Positions 33,873-42,234 of a stretch of DNA of 64,000 bases are shown here, in pieces; within the stretch, counting starts at the first letter, position 1; each line of letters begins with the position of its first letter. Location: positions 1-64,000 of IMG/VR virus record IMGVR_UViG_3300025598_000024; one strand, written 5' to 3'. Made by a program: the position numbers and the translations under genes. This stretch comes from a virus. The notes beneath the pieces were generated by a model. It searched no databases, was not told the DNA's origin, and saw only the letters and a list, made by a program, of their open reading frames with translations.

Positions 33873-34059
33873 CTAGCATCGACTCCACCCAGTTGAGCAG
33901 CTTGATGGCATCACAATCTCCCTCGTACGAACTGATCTCAACAGACTTCTTATCTCCCCTGCCCTTGATCTCAAACTTACGGCACACAGGACAAGAATTG
34001 TTGCCGGTATGACGCTTGCGGATTCTATCACGTTCAGCTTTTGTGATTGCCTTGACCAC
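33865..34059 (-). CDS. Zinc-binding small basic protein
   Basis: 64 residues with a basic N-terminus (KAITKAERDRIRKRH), a CPVC pair and a later Cys near an acidic helix. It probably binds metal and nucleic acid. It overlaps the nuclease gene by 8 bases. The function is unknown. Confidence 0.7.
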   Translation of the reverse strand: MVKAITKAERDRIRKRHTGNNSCPVCRKFEIKGRGDKKSVEISSYEGDCDAIKLLNWVESMLDG

Positions 34060-34062
34060 TCT

Positions 34063-34389
34063 TTATCCTTTGCTGTACTTCTCTCTGAACAAACACAGTG
34101 CAATGATGCTGTACACAGCCATATCCATTAGTGAATCCTCAACGCTCTCGTTCTTGAGAGAGTCAGGACCCTGACGTGCAGCCTTCTGCAGCCTGCGCAT
34201 CTTGTCATTGGCACGAACGGTAGCTCCAACCCAACCGTCAATGCCAAAGTCTTCGCTGGCTCTTACGTTAGCGAACGGGTCACCCTGTTCAACTCTGCCG
34301 TAGTCTGCCTGCTTCTTGTCATGCAGTGCAGTGATCTCATCGATCACCTTCTGGAACTCAGTCTTCCCAGAACGAGAGTTGGCTGCCAT
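34063..34389 (-). CDS. MazG-like nucleotide pyrophosphohydrolase family protein
   Basis: 108 residues. The order FQKVIDEITALHDKKQADYG...DPFANVRASEDFG...DKMRRLQK...ESVEDSLMDMAVYSIIAL fits small all-alpha MazG/DUF1599-like pyrophosphohydrolases, which act on dNTPs, and the E-x2-E/E-x2-D metal ligands can be placed. It may clean or skew the nucleotide pool alongside ThyX. AAAGGTGA precedes the ATG. It overlaps the gene before by 32 bases. Confidence 0.75.
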   Translation of the reverse strand: MAANSRSGKTEFQKVIDEITALHDKKQADYGRVEQGDPFANVRASEDFGIDGWVGATVRANDKMRRLQKAARQGPDSLKNESVEDSLMDMAVYSIIALCLFREKYSKG

Positions 34390-34561
34390 CTTGCTTCACC
34401 TTTCTAGTCAGTCCTTCAAGAGACCAAACAGGGTCTGCAATGATCTTGAGATTTTTGTTCTCATAGTCAACCATGAATGTCTTGTCAGCAATCCTGACAC
34501 CAGCCAGCTCATCCGGCCAGTCTTCGACACTGATGTTAATTTCTACGCCCTCTTCTTCCAC
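34358..34561 (-). CDS. Hypothetical small acidic protein
   Basis: 67 residues from a GTG start behind AAGGAT. Beta-prone (VEINISVEDWP, FMVDYENKNLKIIADP). The family is unknown. Confidence 0.65.
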   Translation of the reverse strand: MEEEGVEINISVEDWPDELAGVRIADKTFMVDYENKNLKIIADPVWSLEGLTRKVKQDGSQLSFWED

Positions 34562-34563
34562 AA

Positions 34564-34668
34564 TTAATCCTTATCAATCTCTCCGCAATGCTTGCAGTGG
34601 TCTTCTCCAAGTATATACCGTTTTCCACAGGTTGCGCAACGGTATTCAACAGGATTTTCTTCTACCAT
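34564..34668 (-). CDS. Zinc-ribbon microprotein
   Basis: 34 residues with CATCGKRY and CKHCGE, a minimal two-knuckle zinc ribbon. It overlaps the previous gene by 7 bases and is followed after 2 bases by the next gene. It is too short for usual gene calling, but the Cys spacing and packing support it. Confidence 0.6.
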   Translation of the reverse strand: MVEENPVEYRCATCGKRYILGEDHCKHCGEIDKD

Positions 34669-34799
34669 TCTACACCAAATATTTTCTTACCCAGGTTAAT
34701 GTATACACCACGAGATCCAAAGATAGTTCTGTCATTAATGAACTCAAGACCGAACATGTAGCTATCCCGTGTTTCTCTTAACAGATTGATGGTAATCAT
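34662..34799 (-). CDS. Hypothetical miniprotein
   Basis: 45 residues, beta-prone (MITINLLRETRDSYMFGLEFINDRT). It overlaps the gene before by 4 bases and the next by 7. It is supported only by packing and continuity. Confidence 0.5.
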   Translation of the reverse strand: MITINLLRETRDSYMFGLEFINDRTIFGSRGVYINLGKKIFGVEW

Positions 34800-35074
34800 A
34801 GCACGTCCGTAACACAAATACCCGAAACATAGTTTACCAAGATCGGCTTGGGGATCGCTCTGCCTTGTGGGTCAGCTCGCAAGATGAACTCAGTCTTTCC
34901 ATGCATCTGCTTGCTCGTAGTCTGAACATGACCGTTGGAATACCGGTACCAGGTGACCAGCTTTCCTGCATGACAGGACCGGACTCCATCATTAACCACA
35001 CGTGCTGGTGAACTAGCGCCCACACTGGATGCTGACAATAACATAGCAATTACTGTAACAATAATCTTCTTCAT
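34796..35074 (-). CDS. Secreted small protein with signal peptide
   Basis: 92 residues from the ATG at 35074 (ATGA overlap with the gene before). The N-terminus MKKIIVTVIAMLLSASSVGA is a classic signal peptide with a cleavage site near residue 20. The mature part has two cysteines that could form a disulfide. It would be exported from the infected cell; a superinfection-exclusion role is one possibility. Confidence 0.72.
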   Translation of the reverse strand: MKKIIVTVIAMLLSASSVGASSPARVVNDGVRSCHAGKLVTWYRYSNGHVQTTSKQMHGKTEFILRADPQGRAIPKPILVNYVSGICVTDVL

Positions 35075-35265
35075 GACATCATCTTTCTCTTCCATACTTC
35101 CAGGTCAAGTCCAACAAACAACAGGCCAATCTGCAGACCAAAATGCCTGCGGCTGATGTGCAACTTCGCACCGAGAGTCAATGAGGTTAAGCTAGCCCAG
35201 AAAGTAAAGTCACTTGACCACTTGTTGTGCTGTGTGTACTTGCCCCACTCTAGTGGCTTTGCCAT
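35071..35265 (-). CDS. Hypothetical small protein with hydrophobic segment
   Basis: 64 residues from the ATG at 35265, directly after the RecA stop. It contains a hydrophobic stretch (FGLQIGLLFVGLDL) flanked by basic residues. A longer frame running into the RecA gene is rejected. The function is unknown. Confidence 0.62.
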   Translation of the reverse strand: MAKPLEWGKYTQHNKWSSDFTFWASLTSLTLGAKLHISRRHFGLQIGLLFVGLDLEVWKRKMMS

Positions 35266-35266
35266 A

Positions 35267-36382
35267 TCATACCTCCGGGTCGTGGATGTCATCCGTATCG
35301 GCTGTAAGCGGCCTGCCGAAGAAACTGTCTGCGGTATCCGCTTCAACAATAGTATTGCCACGCTTGGTAGCTGTAATGATCTCCGCTTCGAACTCTTCAG
35401 TGCGTCCGCTATTCCATACCAGCTCAAAGAAACTGTCACGGCCCTGAGCTCTCAGGTCTTTCCAGCTGAACCATGATCCCTGACGCTGAACAACTCCCAG
35501 CAGGATACCCATCCTGGCAAGATCTCTACGGGTATCAACGCCTGGGTGATCCAGGAAGACACATGGCTGGTTGTAGAAGTCTGTCCAGCCCTCACGGAAT
35601 GGTGGGCCGTAGCTGTTCTTCACAGTCTTCATCACAACAGGGAAACCAACCTGAGTGTTCTCACCGTTGATCTTGTCAAAGTACTTGTCACTGCCAGGGC
35701 GAAGGTAGATGCGCACACTCATGGCATGCTTGACAGCGTGACCACCAGGGGTCATGGGTCTGTTGTATCCATCCATGTCAGCACGCAACTGGTTAAGATA
35801 GAAACAGGTGACACCGTACAGGTTGGCCAGCGGAGCAACGGTCTGAACGTTACGCTTCATCACTGCAGCGTTGCCACCAACTCGGTCACCCTTATCGGTC
35901 AGCTGTTGCATGCTGTGCTTGGTGGCTGCTGCACCAGTGCTATCCCATACGATTGAACAGATCTCTTTGCTCTTGATCAGGCTAACCATCATGTCAGTTC
36001 CTGTCTCAGCATCCGGTGGCTGTACAACAATAATGTCCTTATCGATTCTCAGCCCCAGCTTCTCTGCCCACTCAGGGTTGAATCGGTGCTCAAGATCGAT
36101 ATAAGCTACCATCTTCTCTCCACCGTAGTAGTCGTAGCAGTCTTTAAGAGCCAAAAGCCCAAAGCTACTCTTGCCACTGTGCTCCTTGCCAAAGAACTCA
36201 ATAAGCTTCCCCTCTGGCCAGCCACCGATAGCCAGCAGGTGTGCCAGCGAAGGTGTAAAGCATGGGATGGCAGTGATTCGCTCCAGCTGATCACCGCGCA
36301 GAACCACTGGCTTGTTGCTGCCCTCAGGAGTGAACTTGTTCAGGTCCTTGATCAGCTTATCGATTGCTTCTTGCTTACCCAT
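35267..36382 (-). CDS. RecA/UvsX-like recombinase
   Basis: 371 residues. Walker A is GKEHSGKS at 65-72; YIDLEHRF and the strand SIVWDSTGAA (Walker B) follow; FYLNQLRADMDG matches the L1/L2 side and MTPGGHAVKHAMSVRI the RecA core. It is a phage strand-exchange protein for recombination-dependent replication and repair. The C-terminal 60 residues are acidic. It lies downstream of DnaE in the same transcript. Confidence 0.93.
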   Translation of the reverse strand: MGKQEAIDKLIKDLNKFTPEGSNKPVVLRGDQLERITAIPCFTPSLAHLLAIGGWPEGKLIEFFGKEHSGKSSFGLLALKDCYDYYGGEKMVAYIDLEHRFNPEWAEKLGLRIDKDIIVVQPPDAETGTDMMVSLIKSKEICSIVWDSTGAAATKHSMQQLTDKGDRVGGNAAVMKRNVQTVAPLANLYGVTCFYLNQLRADMDGYNRPMTPGGHAVKHAMSVRIYLRPGSDKYFDKINGENTQVGFPVVMKTVKNSYGPPFREGWTDFYNQPCVFLDHPGVDTRRDLARMGILLGVVQRQGSWFSWKDLRAQGRDSFFELVWNSGRTEEFEAEIITATKRGNTIVEADTADSFFGRPLTADTDDIHDPEV

Positions 36383-36494
36383 ATGTTTCCTCTAGTATGT
36401 CGATGATTATTTCTTCTACGGTATATCTACTATTTACTGCTTGCTTCTCCAGGCTGTTGTATAGATAGTCTGGAATGTCAATCGTTATTTCCAT
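36375..36494 (-). CDS. Ribbon-helix-helix-like microprotein
   Basis: 39 residues. MEITIDIPDYLYNSLEKQAVNSRYTVEEIIIDILEE has the strand-helix-helix pattern of ribbon-helix-helix DNA-binding proteins. It overlaps RecA by 8 bases and the gene before by 17. It could be a local repressor. Confidence 0.62.
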   Translation of the reverse strand: MEITIDIPDYLYNSLEKQAVNSRYTVEEIIIDILEETYG

Positions 36495-36771
36495 AGTGCT
36501 CTTCCTCTGTAGCAAAACGGATACAGCACGCATCACAATCGTGATCCATTACAAAGTCACTGATCATTGCATAAGGGTCATCCGGATCAGGGTGCTTGAT
36601 CTCATGCGAGCATACTCTTGCCATGATCTTCTTGTCAAACATATAAAACTGTCTGAAGTTCCTCATGTGGTGAGGTGTGCGCCTGTGAATAGCACACACA
36701 GGTTCAGTGCATTGGAATGATGTGTGAGTATTGATACTCACTTGCGAGTGTTCTAGCTGTGCGTAGCTCAT
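36478..36771 (-). CDS. Cys/His protein of the HPDPDD family
   Basis: 97 residues from the ATG at 36771 (ATGA overlap). CAIHRRTPHHMRNF, MARVCSHEIKHPDPDDPY and HDCDACC are shared, with changes, by the gene at 50558-50947 (CTIHNMSDHSMRSF, MERICTHGIGHPDPDEY, HGCDGCC), so the two are paralogues. The Cys/His spacing suggests a metal site. The function is unknown. Confidence 0.72.
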   Translation of the reverse strand: MSYAQLEHSQVSINTHTSFQCTEPVCAIHRRTPHHMRNFRQFYMFDKKIMARVCSHEIKHPDPDDPYAMISDFVMDHDCDACCIRFATEEEHYGNND

Positions 36772-36905
36772 ACCTCTTCCTCCCATTGAGTAAAACGGTT
36801 TCTATTCTTGATACATCTGTGAGAGACCTCACTAGCAATAGCCGTGATCTCTTGCTCACACTTAGGGCACTTCCATGTCTTTGGGTTTACAACTTGCTTG
36901 GCCAT
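36768..36905 (-). CDS. Small zinc-finger protein
   Basis: 45 residues with CPKCEQE and a later HRC, giving a C2HC-type site. It lies 1 base after the DnaE stop and overlaps the next gene by 4 bases. Confidence 0.62.
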   Translation of the reverse strand: MAKQVVNPKTWKCPKCEQEITAIASEVSHRCIKNRNRFTQWEEEV

Positions 36906-36906
36906 G

Positions 36907-39900
36907 TCATGCACTTTCCTTTAGTAGATCCAGTCTGAACAGCCCACGCATGCTCAGCCCTTCCTTGAGCTTTTCTACCTCTGCGATCACTGGCTTTCCA
37001 GTCTCAAGATCTTTCTTGATCCTCTTGTAGGCCTCAGGGAACACAACGATCTGTACGCTCTCATCCTTGCTGGAGCTATCGCCATCTTCATCAGCGAAGT
37101 AGTCATCCTCTTCCTGGTGTAGCGGCAACTCTACCCAGACCTGGCACATCTCTGCGCCAGGGTTCTTGCCCTTCTTGGTGATCAGCTTCTTGATCTTGAC
37201 CACGATACCGCCCAGCATAGCACGCTCGCCCTGGAACATCAGCTTCTCTCCGGGGTAGTTGTGTTCGTCCTCAATCACTGCGATGTAGTCAGCGAGCGGG
37301 TCAACACTGACCATAGTACCAAGCAGCTCTTGCTCATGGTATCCACGGTCTTCAATCTTTTCTTGGTAATACGCGTAGCAATCATAGGTACTGACGGTGC
37401 TGCCACAGTGCTGGCATCCTATATTGCACCAGAATTCAGGGTTCTTGATCTCTTTCCTGATCGTACAGAACTCTTTGAGAGCTGTAGCACTATCACCACA
37501 GATGCTGTCAAACACTCCGCACTTGATCATTGCTAGCACAGCTCGCTTGTTCACCTTGCGAGCTGGCACGCGGTCAAGGAAGTCCTGCATGCTGGTGTAC
37601 GGACCCAGGTTACGGATCTCTACCGATGCACTGGCAACGTACTTGACACTGCTCAGGCCGTAGCGGATGCTACCACTCTTGGTGAGAGTGAAGTTGTCAC
37701 CGCTTTCGTTGATGTCAGGACCAAGAACCTTGATGCCCATGCGTCGTGCCTCACGGGTGTATACAACGTTCTCTGCGGGGTTGGTACGGAACAGTGCAGT
37801 CATGTACTCACGGGGGTAGTAGTGCTTCATCCAGGCTGTCCAGTAGGACAACATGCTGTAGCCATAGCCGTGGCTCTTGTTGAATCCATACATACCGAAC
37901 GCTCGCATGTCATCAAAGATTGACTGTGCTGTCTTCTCTTCAATGCCACGCTCCACACACTTGGAGATGAACACTGCTGCTTCTTCCAACATGTCTTCGT
38001 AGTTGGACTTGGATACTGCCTTGCGAACACGGTCAGTCTCAGGGATGGTGTAACCCGCCAGGATATGACAGGTCTCCATGATCTGCTCCTGGTACACAAA
38101 GCTGCCGTAGCTCACACCCAGGATCTTCTCCAGCTCCGGGTGCTTGTAGGTGACCTTCCTACGCCCCTCACGCTTCTGCATGTACATCTCGAGCAGGTTA
38201 AGACCTGTCTCAGGATCGAACGCTCTGGTGATACCCGGACGGTAGATGGCAATCATGGTACACAGGTCTTCGATGCTACGCGGCTGGAACCTCTTGACCA
38301 ATGCACGCAGACTGGATGTTTCGATCTGGAAGCAGCCGATGTTGTGACCAGTACAGATGCTGTCCCATACCGCTGGGTCATCGTAGTACTTGGCCCAGTG
38401 CTTGTTCCATTCATAGAAGTGATCGAACGGCAGTACGCCACCATTGTTCTCTTGAATCAAGCGTAGTGTCTCCATGAGTGTACTAAGAGTGCGCAGGCCC
38501 AACAGATCGATCTTGACAAAGCCCAGCTCATCTACCTCGTTCATATCAAACTGAGTGCGCACATCGTTCTTGGCAAAGCGCAGTGGCATAGAACCAATAA
38601 GTGACTCTTTACTAAGAACAATGCCAGCTGCATGAGCGCTGGTGTGGCGCAGATGGTTGACAAACTCTGGCAGGTTCTCGAACAGATCTGGATACTTGTT
38701 CATCCATGGTGTGTACTCACGGCTGTACTGCTTTACTACCTGTTCCCAGGTTGCACCACGGTTCTTAATGTTCCAATCATCATCGATAATGTCACACATC
38801 TTTTGTGTGTCATCACGATCAATCGCCAGGCCACGACAGATATCCTTGATGGCTTGCTTTGGGCCAAGGGTGTTGATGGTACCAATGCTGGCGATGTTGT
38901 ACTTGCCGTACTTGTTCTCCAGATGCTCACGCACCAGGTGACGCTCGTTCTTTGGCATGTCGATGTCAATATCGGGCATGCTAACCCGTTCGGGGTTCAG
39001 GAACCTCTCGAACAATAGGTTAGCAGGGATGGGATCAACAGTAGTAATGTCAAGACAATAAGCTAGTAGGCTACCACCAACACTGCCACGGCTGGGTCCT
39101 ACCAGGAAGCCTTCCCGCTTGCTCCATGAAATAATATCCTGCACTGTTAAGAAGTAACCAGGGAATCCTCGTGTGATAATAACATCCAGCTCGTAGTCCA
39201 AACGGTCACGGTACTGCTGCAGCATGTCTTCTGGCACACTGCCAACGATCTTCTCCTGAAAGCCAGCCTCTACATACTCTCGCAGCTTGCGCTCGTCCAT
39301 CTCAGGAGTAGAGAAGAACACTGGCATCTTTCTGGCACCAGGGATTCTTGCGTCACACATCTGTGCAATCTCATTGGTCCTGTTGATGGCCTGATCGACC
39401 AACACCTCTGGCAGGTACTCCAGCCGTTGGCGTGTCTCATGCTCTGAGAAGATGCACAGCTGGTTGGGGCCATAGTGGAAGCGTGTGGGATCATGTACAG
39501 TCTTACCCATCTGCACAGCTGTCATAAGTTCGTGTGCGAACCACTGCTCAGGGCGTGCGTAGTGACTGTCACTCACCGCCAGCAGTGGAACACTGAAGTC
39601 AACCGCTGCCTCAGCAACACGACGATTCCATTCAGCACTATCAGGATCCATGTAGGTGTGCAGCTCCAGGTGGAAACGCTCACCAAAGATAGCTTGAAAC
39701 CTGCCAATACGCTCTACTGCCTTCTCGTATCTGCCATCGGTTTGCAGGTGCTTTCCAATACATCCACCCATGCAACCACCGGTGACGATCAAGCCCTCCT
39801 GGTAACGCTCAATAAGTTCCCAGTCAAACCTGGGGTTACCGTAGTAGGTACCCTCGAGGTATGCCATACTGCTGAGTGCCCACAGGTTACGCAAGCCGGT

Positions 39901-40188
39901 GTCGTTTAGAGCGATCACCGTCATGTGATCGTAGAGCTCACCCTTCTTGCCACTCTTATCAAAGCGATCATCGGTGAAGTAACCTTCCATACCAAAGATT
40001 GGCTTGATGCCAGCCTTGTCAGCGGCGTGCTGCAGGCGAAGGTGGCCACCGCATTCTCCGTGGTCAGTGATGGCTACTGCTTCTTGATCAAGCTCAACTA
40101 CTCTGGCAATGACCTGGTCTACTGTGCTGAGCCCGTCCAGGGCTGAGTGCTCACTGTGGGTGTGCAGATGCACGAGCGAGTCTGACAT
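36907..40188 (-). CDS. dnaE: DNA polymerase III alpha subunit (DnaE-like)
   Basis: 1093 residues, close to bacterial DnaE length. The N-terminal PHP domain starts VHLHTHSEHSALDG with ITDHGECGG; the palm domain has SMPDIDIDMPKNERH (catalytic aspartates near residue 405), and the fingers have KSHGYGYSMLSYWTAWMKHYYP. An OB-like region and a short C-terminal end follow, without a clear tau-binding tail. It replicates the phage genome. A separate proofreading subunit is not adjacent; the DnaQ-like protein at 20975 lies 15 kb away. Confidence 0.95.
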   Translation of the reverse strand: MSDSLVHLHTHSEHSALDGLSTVDQVIARVVELDQEAVAITDHGECGGHLRLQHAADKAGIKPIFGMEGYFTDDRFDKSGKKGELYDHMTVIALNDTGLRNLWALSSMAYLEGTYYGNPRFDWELIERYQEGLIVTGGCMGGCIGKHLQTDGRYEKAVERIGRFQAIFGERFHLELHTYMDPDSAEWNRRVAEAAVDFSVPLLAVSDSHYARPEQWFAHELMTAVQMGKTVHDPTRFHYGPNQLCIFSEHETRQRLEYLPEVLVDQAINRTNEIAQMCDARIPGARKMPVFFSTPEMDERKLREYVEAGFQEKIVGSVPEDMLQQYRDRLDYELDVIITRGFPGYFLTVQDIISWSKREGFLVGPSRGSVGGSLLAYCLDITTVDPIPANLLFERFLNPERVSMPDIDIDMPKNERHLVREHLENKYGKYNIASIGTINTLGPKQAIKDICRGLAIDRDDTQKMCDIIDDDWNIKNRGATWEQVVKQYSREYTPWMNKYPDLFENLPEFVNHLRHTSAHAAGIVLSKESLIGSMPLRFAKNDVRTQFDMNEVDELGFVKIDLLGLRTLSTLMETLRLIQENNGGVLPFDHFYEWNKHWAKYYDDPAVWDSICTGHNIGCFQIETSSLRALVKRFQPRSIEDLCTMIAIYRPGITRAFDPETGLNLLEMYMQKREGRRKVTYKHPELEKILGVSYGSFVYQEQIMETCHILAGYTIPETDRVRKAVSKSNYEDMLEEAAVFISKCVERGIEEKTAQSIFDDMRAFGMYGFNKSHGYGYSMLSYWTAWMKHYYPREYMTALFRTNPAENVVYTREARRMGIKVLGPDINESGDNFTLTKSGSIRYGLSSVKYVASASVEIRNLGPYTSMQDFLDRVPARKVNKRAVLAMIKCGVFDSICGDSATALKEFCTIRKEIKNPEFWCNIGCQHCGSTVSTYDCYAYYQEKIEDRGYHEQELLGTMVSVDPLADYIAVIEDEHNYPGEKLMFQGERAMLGGIVVKIKKLITKKGKNPGAEMCQVWVELPLHQEEDDYFADEDGDSSSKDESVQIVVFPEAYKRIKKDLETGKPVIAEVEKLKEGLSMRGLFRLDLLKESA

Positions 40189-40239
40189 GTTGCTCCGTTC
40201 ATACTTACTTGTGGTTTACTAAACAGCATATCAACTAAA

Positions 40240-40310
40240 GGGTGGGTCAGTGGTAGCCAGCACCATTACTGGTTCAAAGTAACTGGCTACCACTGACGGA
40301 TAACCCACCC
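40240..40310 (-). terminator. Large hairpin between ssDNA-binding-like gene and DnaE
   Basis: A 15-base perfect stem (40246-40260 with 40283-40297), extended by GGGTGG/CCACCC (40240-40245 with 40305-40310), begins 4 bases after the stop of the upstream gene. There is no T-tract. It probably reduces read-through into DnaE or protects the 3' end of the ssDNA-binding-like message, so that this protein is made in excess of polymerase. Confidence 0.6.
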
Positions 40311-40314
40311 AGTT

Positions 40315-41121
40315 CTACCTGTTGGCCATCTTTCGTGCAAGACGCTCAGCAGTAGTTTCCTCATCGATAGTAGCGTAGTCGTCGTCAGCGTACTCTTCAT
40401 CGTCAGAGATAGAAGCAGCCGTACTGGCAGTCTCCTTCTCCTTAACAATGCCGTGCAGCTGTGCGTCGTAATACTCTTGGCTACCAATGCGGTTCAGGAA
40501 CCCCTCAACGTCAGGGGCAAACTTGGCATAACGTTCAGCCATTCCTTCAATCGGCTTTTCCTGCATGGCAATAGCCATGTAGGTGGTGTCGGTGCCAGCA
40601 CCGGTACGCATGATCTCGATCTCACGATCAGCAAGACTACCGAACTTCTCATTGATCACTGCGATCTGGTTCCAGAAGTTGCGCATGCCCTGGCTGACAA
40701 TGCCGACCCAAGGCTTGCGCTTGGTAACAGTCTTGCCATCGACAACTGCTTCGTAGGTGCTGGTCACGTCACGGTATCCGGTGAGCTTGCGCTGACCGTC
40801 AACCTCTTCGTAGACCTCTTCACGCAGCACGGCAACGCCGTACCCCATGTCACGCTTGTATGCCTTGGCTGCACACAGCTCGCAGCTGGCATCGAATGCG
40901 CTACGGCAAACGAACGTCTTGTTCTTGCCATCAACTGCCTTGACATTCTCGTGCACTGGCACAACAAAGATGTCGTTGGCATCAGTCAGGAAGCGGAGAG
41001 CCTTAGTCTCTCCGGCTCGCCAGTAGAACCAGTTGGTTTCGGTGTATGTCTTCGGCCCGCTGCTCCGCTGTGAACGCTCAATGCTTTCACGAACAGCTGC
41101 CATGCCCTTTTTCAGTGCCAT
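40315..41121 (-). CDS. Probable single-stranded-DNA-binding protein
   Basis: 268 residues. The arrangement is that of phage gp32-like proteins: a basic N-terminus, a core with a Cys set (CRSAFDASCELC, about 68-79) and a strongly acidic tail (DDEEYADDDY), then a basic last helix. Position between DnaE and primase and its own strong promoter fit an abundant ssDNA-binding protein. An OB fold cannot be proved by eye. Confidence 0.72.
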   Translation of the reverse strand: MALKKGMAAVRESIERSQRSSGPKTYTETNWFYWRAGETKALRFLTDANDIFVVPVHENVKAVDGKNKTFVCRSAFDASCELCAAKAYKRDMGYGVAVLREEVYEEVDGQRKLTGYRDVTSTYEAVVDGKTVTKRKPWVGIVSQGMRNFWNQIAVINEKFGSLADREIEIMRTGAGTDTTYMAIAMQEKPIEGMAERYAKFAPDVEGFLNRIGSQEYYDAQLHGIVKEKETASTAASISDDEEYADDDYATIDEETTAERLARKMANR

Positions 41122-41177
41122 TGTTTTGGTTTCCTTGTGTTGTAGGTGTGTTTTGGTTTGGCGGTTACTGCTCTACC

Positions 41178-41206
41178 ATTATAAACGACTGCTGTCGCTG
41201 TGTCAA
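41178..41206 (-). promoter_or_regulatory. Perfect consensus sigma-70 promoter
   Basis: On the minus strand TTGACA (41201-41206), a 17-base spacer and TATAAT (41178-41183): both boxes match the housekeeping-sigma consensus exactly at ideal spacing. It lies in the gap after the primase gene and gives a leader of about 50 bases to the ssDNA-binding-like gene. Confidence 0.88.
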
Positions 41207-42234
41207 GCACCAACCGAACTGATTTGCCAGGCCAGTGAACCCACTGATTCTGGCACCTGCTCCAGTGTAGCAGGGTCATGCCCATCGGGTGTGTCAATCA
41301 CTCGCACCCTGGTGTATGAGGATAGCTCACGCACCAAATTCCGTGTAGACTTTCTGCCTGCCTCGTCACCATCCATGAAGATGGTAACACTAGAGAACTT
41401 GCGCAACAAATCAATCTGCTTGCCTTCCACCTTAGCACCAAACGTTGCTACCACGTTGTTAATGCCTCGGCTCTTCAAGACTAGCACACTCATCGGGCTC
41501 TCTACCACATAGATATCTTCCATGCTTTGCACGTTATCCATGTTGTACAGCCATGCTCCGCGAGGGAATCCCTTGCTGTTGCGATACTTGGGCAAGCCTT
41601 CTACATCCTGGATCTTTCTAGCGACCCAGCCGATCAACTTGCCATTCATGAAGTGTGGCAAAACAACCCTGTCCACTCTCACGCTGTGCTCCCCAGCATA
41701 TGAACGAGATACCTCAATCCTGTCACGGTCAACGCCGGTACGCATCTCTGCTTGTACCTGCTCGCTCACGCCACGATCAGTAAGGTAATCACAGGGCATC
41801 ACCCATCTGTTGATAATGGTATCACTATAGACTGGGATTTCTTCGCGCTTAACCGGTTCCTTATCGAAGACCCCCTTGAGGCGATTGGTGAATTCTTCTG
41901 TAGGAACAAGCCTTGATCCTTGCGACTCATTCCGTAGTAGTGCAACGGCATCGCTACGTGGCATTCCGAGCACGTTTGACACCAGCCAAGCCAGATCCCC
42001 TCCTCCGCACGTAAAGCAGTTGAAGAGAAGGCTGGATAGGTTAAGACTAGCTGATGGATTTGTATCTCCGTTTCGGTGGTTACCGAATGGTAGTGGGCAA
42101 CTATGTACGAGCTCGTCTCCTGATGGCGTGATATTTTGAGCACCGATAATATTGACAAGCACACTGTATCCATCCAGACCCGAAAGGTCTTCTTTAGGTG
42201 CTTTATCATATCGGTTACTCGCTAGCGTCTTCAT
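41203..42234 (-). CDS. DnaG-like primase
   Basis: 343 residues from the ATG at 42234. The zinc domain has C46, H53, C73 and C76 (SCPLPFGNH...FNCFTCGGGD), as in CHC2 primases. The TOPRIM domain has VVESPMSV and FMDGDEAGRKS. It lacks the helicase-binding C-terminal domain of DnaG, so it resembles short phage primases. It overlaps the helicase gene by 20 bases. Confidence 0.88.
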   Translation of the reverse strand: MKTLASNRYDKAPKEDLSGLDGYSVLVNIIGAQNITPSGDELVHSCPLPFGNHRNGDTNPSASLNLSSLLFNCFTCGGGDLAWLVSNVLGMPRSDAVALLRNESQGSRLVPTEEFTNRLKGVFDKEPVKREEIPVYSDTIINRWVMPCDYLTDRGVSEQVQAEMRTGVDRDRIEVSRSYAGEHSVRVDRVVLPHFMNGKLIGWVARKIQDVEGLPKYRNSKGFPRGAWLYNMDNVQSMEDIYVVESPMSVLVLKSRGINNVVATFGAKVEGKQIDLLRKFSSVTIFMDGDEAGRKSTRNLVRELSSYTRVRVIDTPDGHDPATLEQVPESVGSLAWQISSVGA

